A stretch of DNA of 39,786 nucleotides, from contig DBXX01000042.1 of NCBI GenBank assembly GCA_002309675.1, positions 1-39,786 of the forward strand, given 5' to 3'. Both the position numbers and the translations under genes were made by a program. The notes under the pieces are model-generated. The model did not search any database. It saw only the letters and a list, made by a program, of their open reading frames with translations, and was not told the origin of the DNA. Positions within the stretch are counted from its first letter, which is position 1. Each line of letters opens with the position of its first letter. This document shows positions 39,590 through 39,786 of this stretch, in pieces. Source of the stretch: Lachnospiraceae bacterium UBA1201 (GTDB lineage: Bacteria > Bacillota > Clostridia > Lachnospirales > Lachnospiraceae).

Positions 39590-39786
39590 ATGGAGAATAA
39601 CGAGAATTCAAACAGAAAAGGCATTAACCCGCTGATAGTTATATTGCTGGTGGTGCTGGTTGTAGGCGGTGGTGTTGCGACTATCTTGTGGGCTGTACTC
39701 GGATCCGGGGAGAAAAAACCGGAAGATTCGACTGAGGTAGCGAGTATCACGAGTGAAACGGCAGAAACCACGAGCGAAACCACGAC
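39590..39786 (+). CDS. Start of another membrane-anchored protein, cut by window end
   Basis: From ATG 39590 (GGAGGAG five bases upstream) 65 codons are present: a short polar start (MENNENSNRKG), a transmembrane helix (~14-37), then a Ser/Thr/Glu linker (STEVASITSETAETTSETT). The linker resembles those of the other surface proteins in the window but follows the helix, so the protein has its C-terminus outside. The rest lies beyond the window. Confidence 0.75.
   Translation, partial: MENNENSNRKGINPLIVILLVVLVVGGGVATILWAVLGSGEKKPEDSTEVASITSETAETTSETT

Overview
The window reads as a chromosomal segment from an anaerobic Gram-positive gut or rumen Clostridia, most likely Lachnospiraceae-like. 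This is an inference from four things: strong AGGAGG-type ribosome sites, consensus sigma-A promoters, membrane-anchored surface proteins with Thr/Glu/Ala/Pro linkers, and plant-polysaccharide genes (a GH39 beta-xylosidase and a CE1-like esterase). No rRNA, tRNA, transposase or CRISPR array was seen. Base composition changes along the window: 6-16 kb and 21.5-26.7 kb are G+C richer, while 16.3-21.4 kb, 28.0-32.7 kb and the LRR genes are visibly A+T richer.

Layout. (1) 0-7.2 kb: an orphan PstS-like lipoprotein, two tandem paralogous surface proteins and an esterase. (2) 7.2-7.9 kb, minus strand: a MazEF toxin-antitoxin pair whose promoter overlaps a palindromic operator. (3) 8.0-14.7 kb: an FtsX-type ABC permease and ATPase, a two-component system, a lipoprotein whose promoter has a dyad in its spacer, and a small membrane protein. 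(4) 14.8-16.3 kb: GH39 xylosidase. (5) 16.3-21.4 kb: three small lipoproteins, the third interrupted by an in-frame stop, followed by an ABC ATPase and two FtsX-like permeases. (6) 21.4-24.1 kb: a LysR regulator and O-acetylhomoserine sulfhydrylase, followed by a run of hairpins. (7) 24.2-26.7 kb, minus strand: a secreted, membrane-anchored protein with a 20-cysteine DnaJ-type zinc-finger region and two copies of another domain.

(8) 26.9-27.3 kb: a non-coding array with an exact 64-bp period, each full unit carrying a conserved inverted repeat. (9) 27.4-28.0 kb: a zinc-ribbon membrane protein. (10) 28.0-32.7 kb: an A+T-rich module of a small secreted protein with a pore-former-like beta pattern, a lipoprotein, and a MacA/ATPase/MacB-like exporter, flanked by a 22-nt imperfect direct repeat and by related dyads. 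(11) 32.7-34.2 kb: a MATE transporter with a structured leader. (12) 34.3-39.6 kb: four membrane-anchored EF-hand plus leucine-rich-repeat proteins in an A-B-A'-B' arrangement. (13) The start of another anchored protein, cut by the window edge.

The main theme is the cell envelope: three separate FtsX/MacB-family ABC systems, at least seven lipoprotein-type signal sequences (one in an interrupted gene) and at least eight anchored surface proteins. The most unusual items are the 64-bp hairpin array, the repeat-bounded secreted-protein/exporter module, the extracytoplasmic DnaJ-type zinc-finger protein and the duplicated EF-hand/LRR pair.
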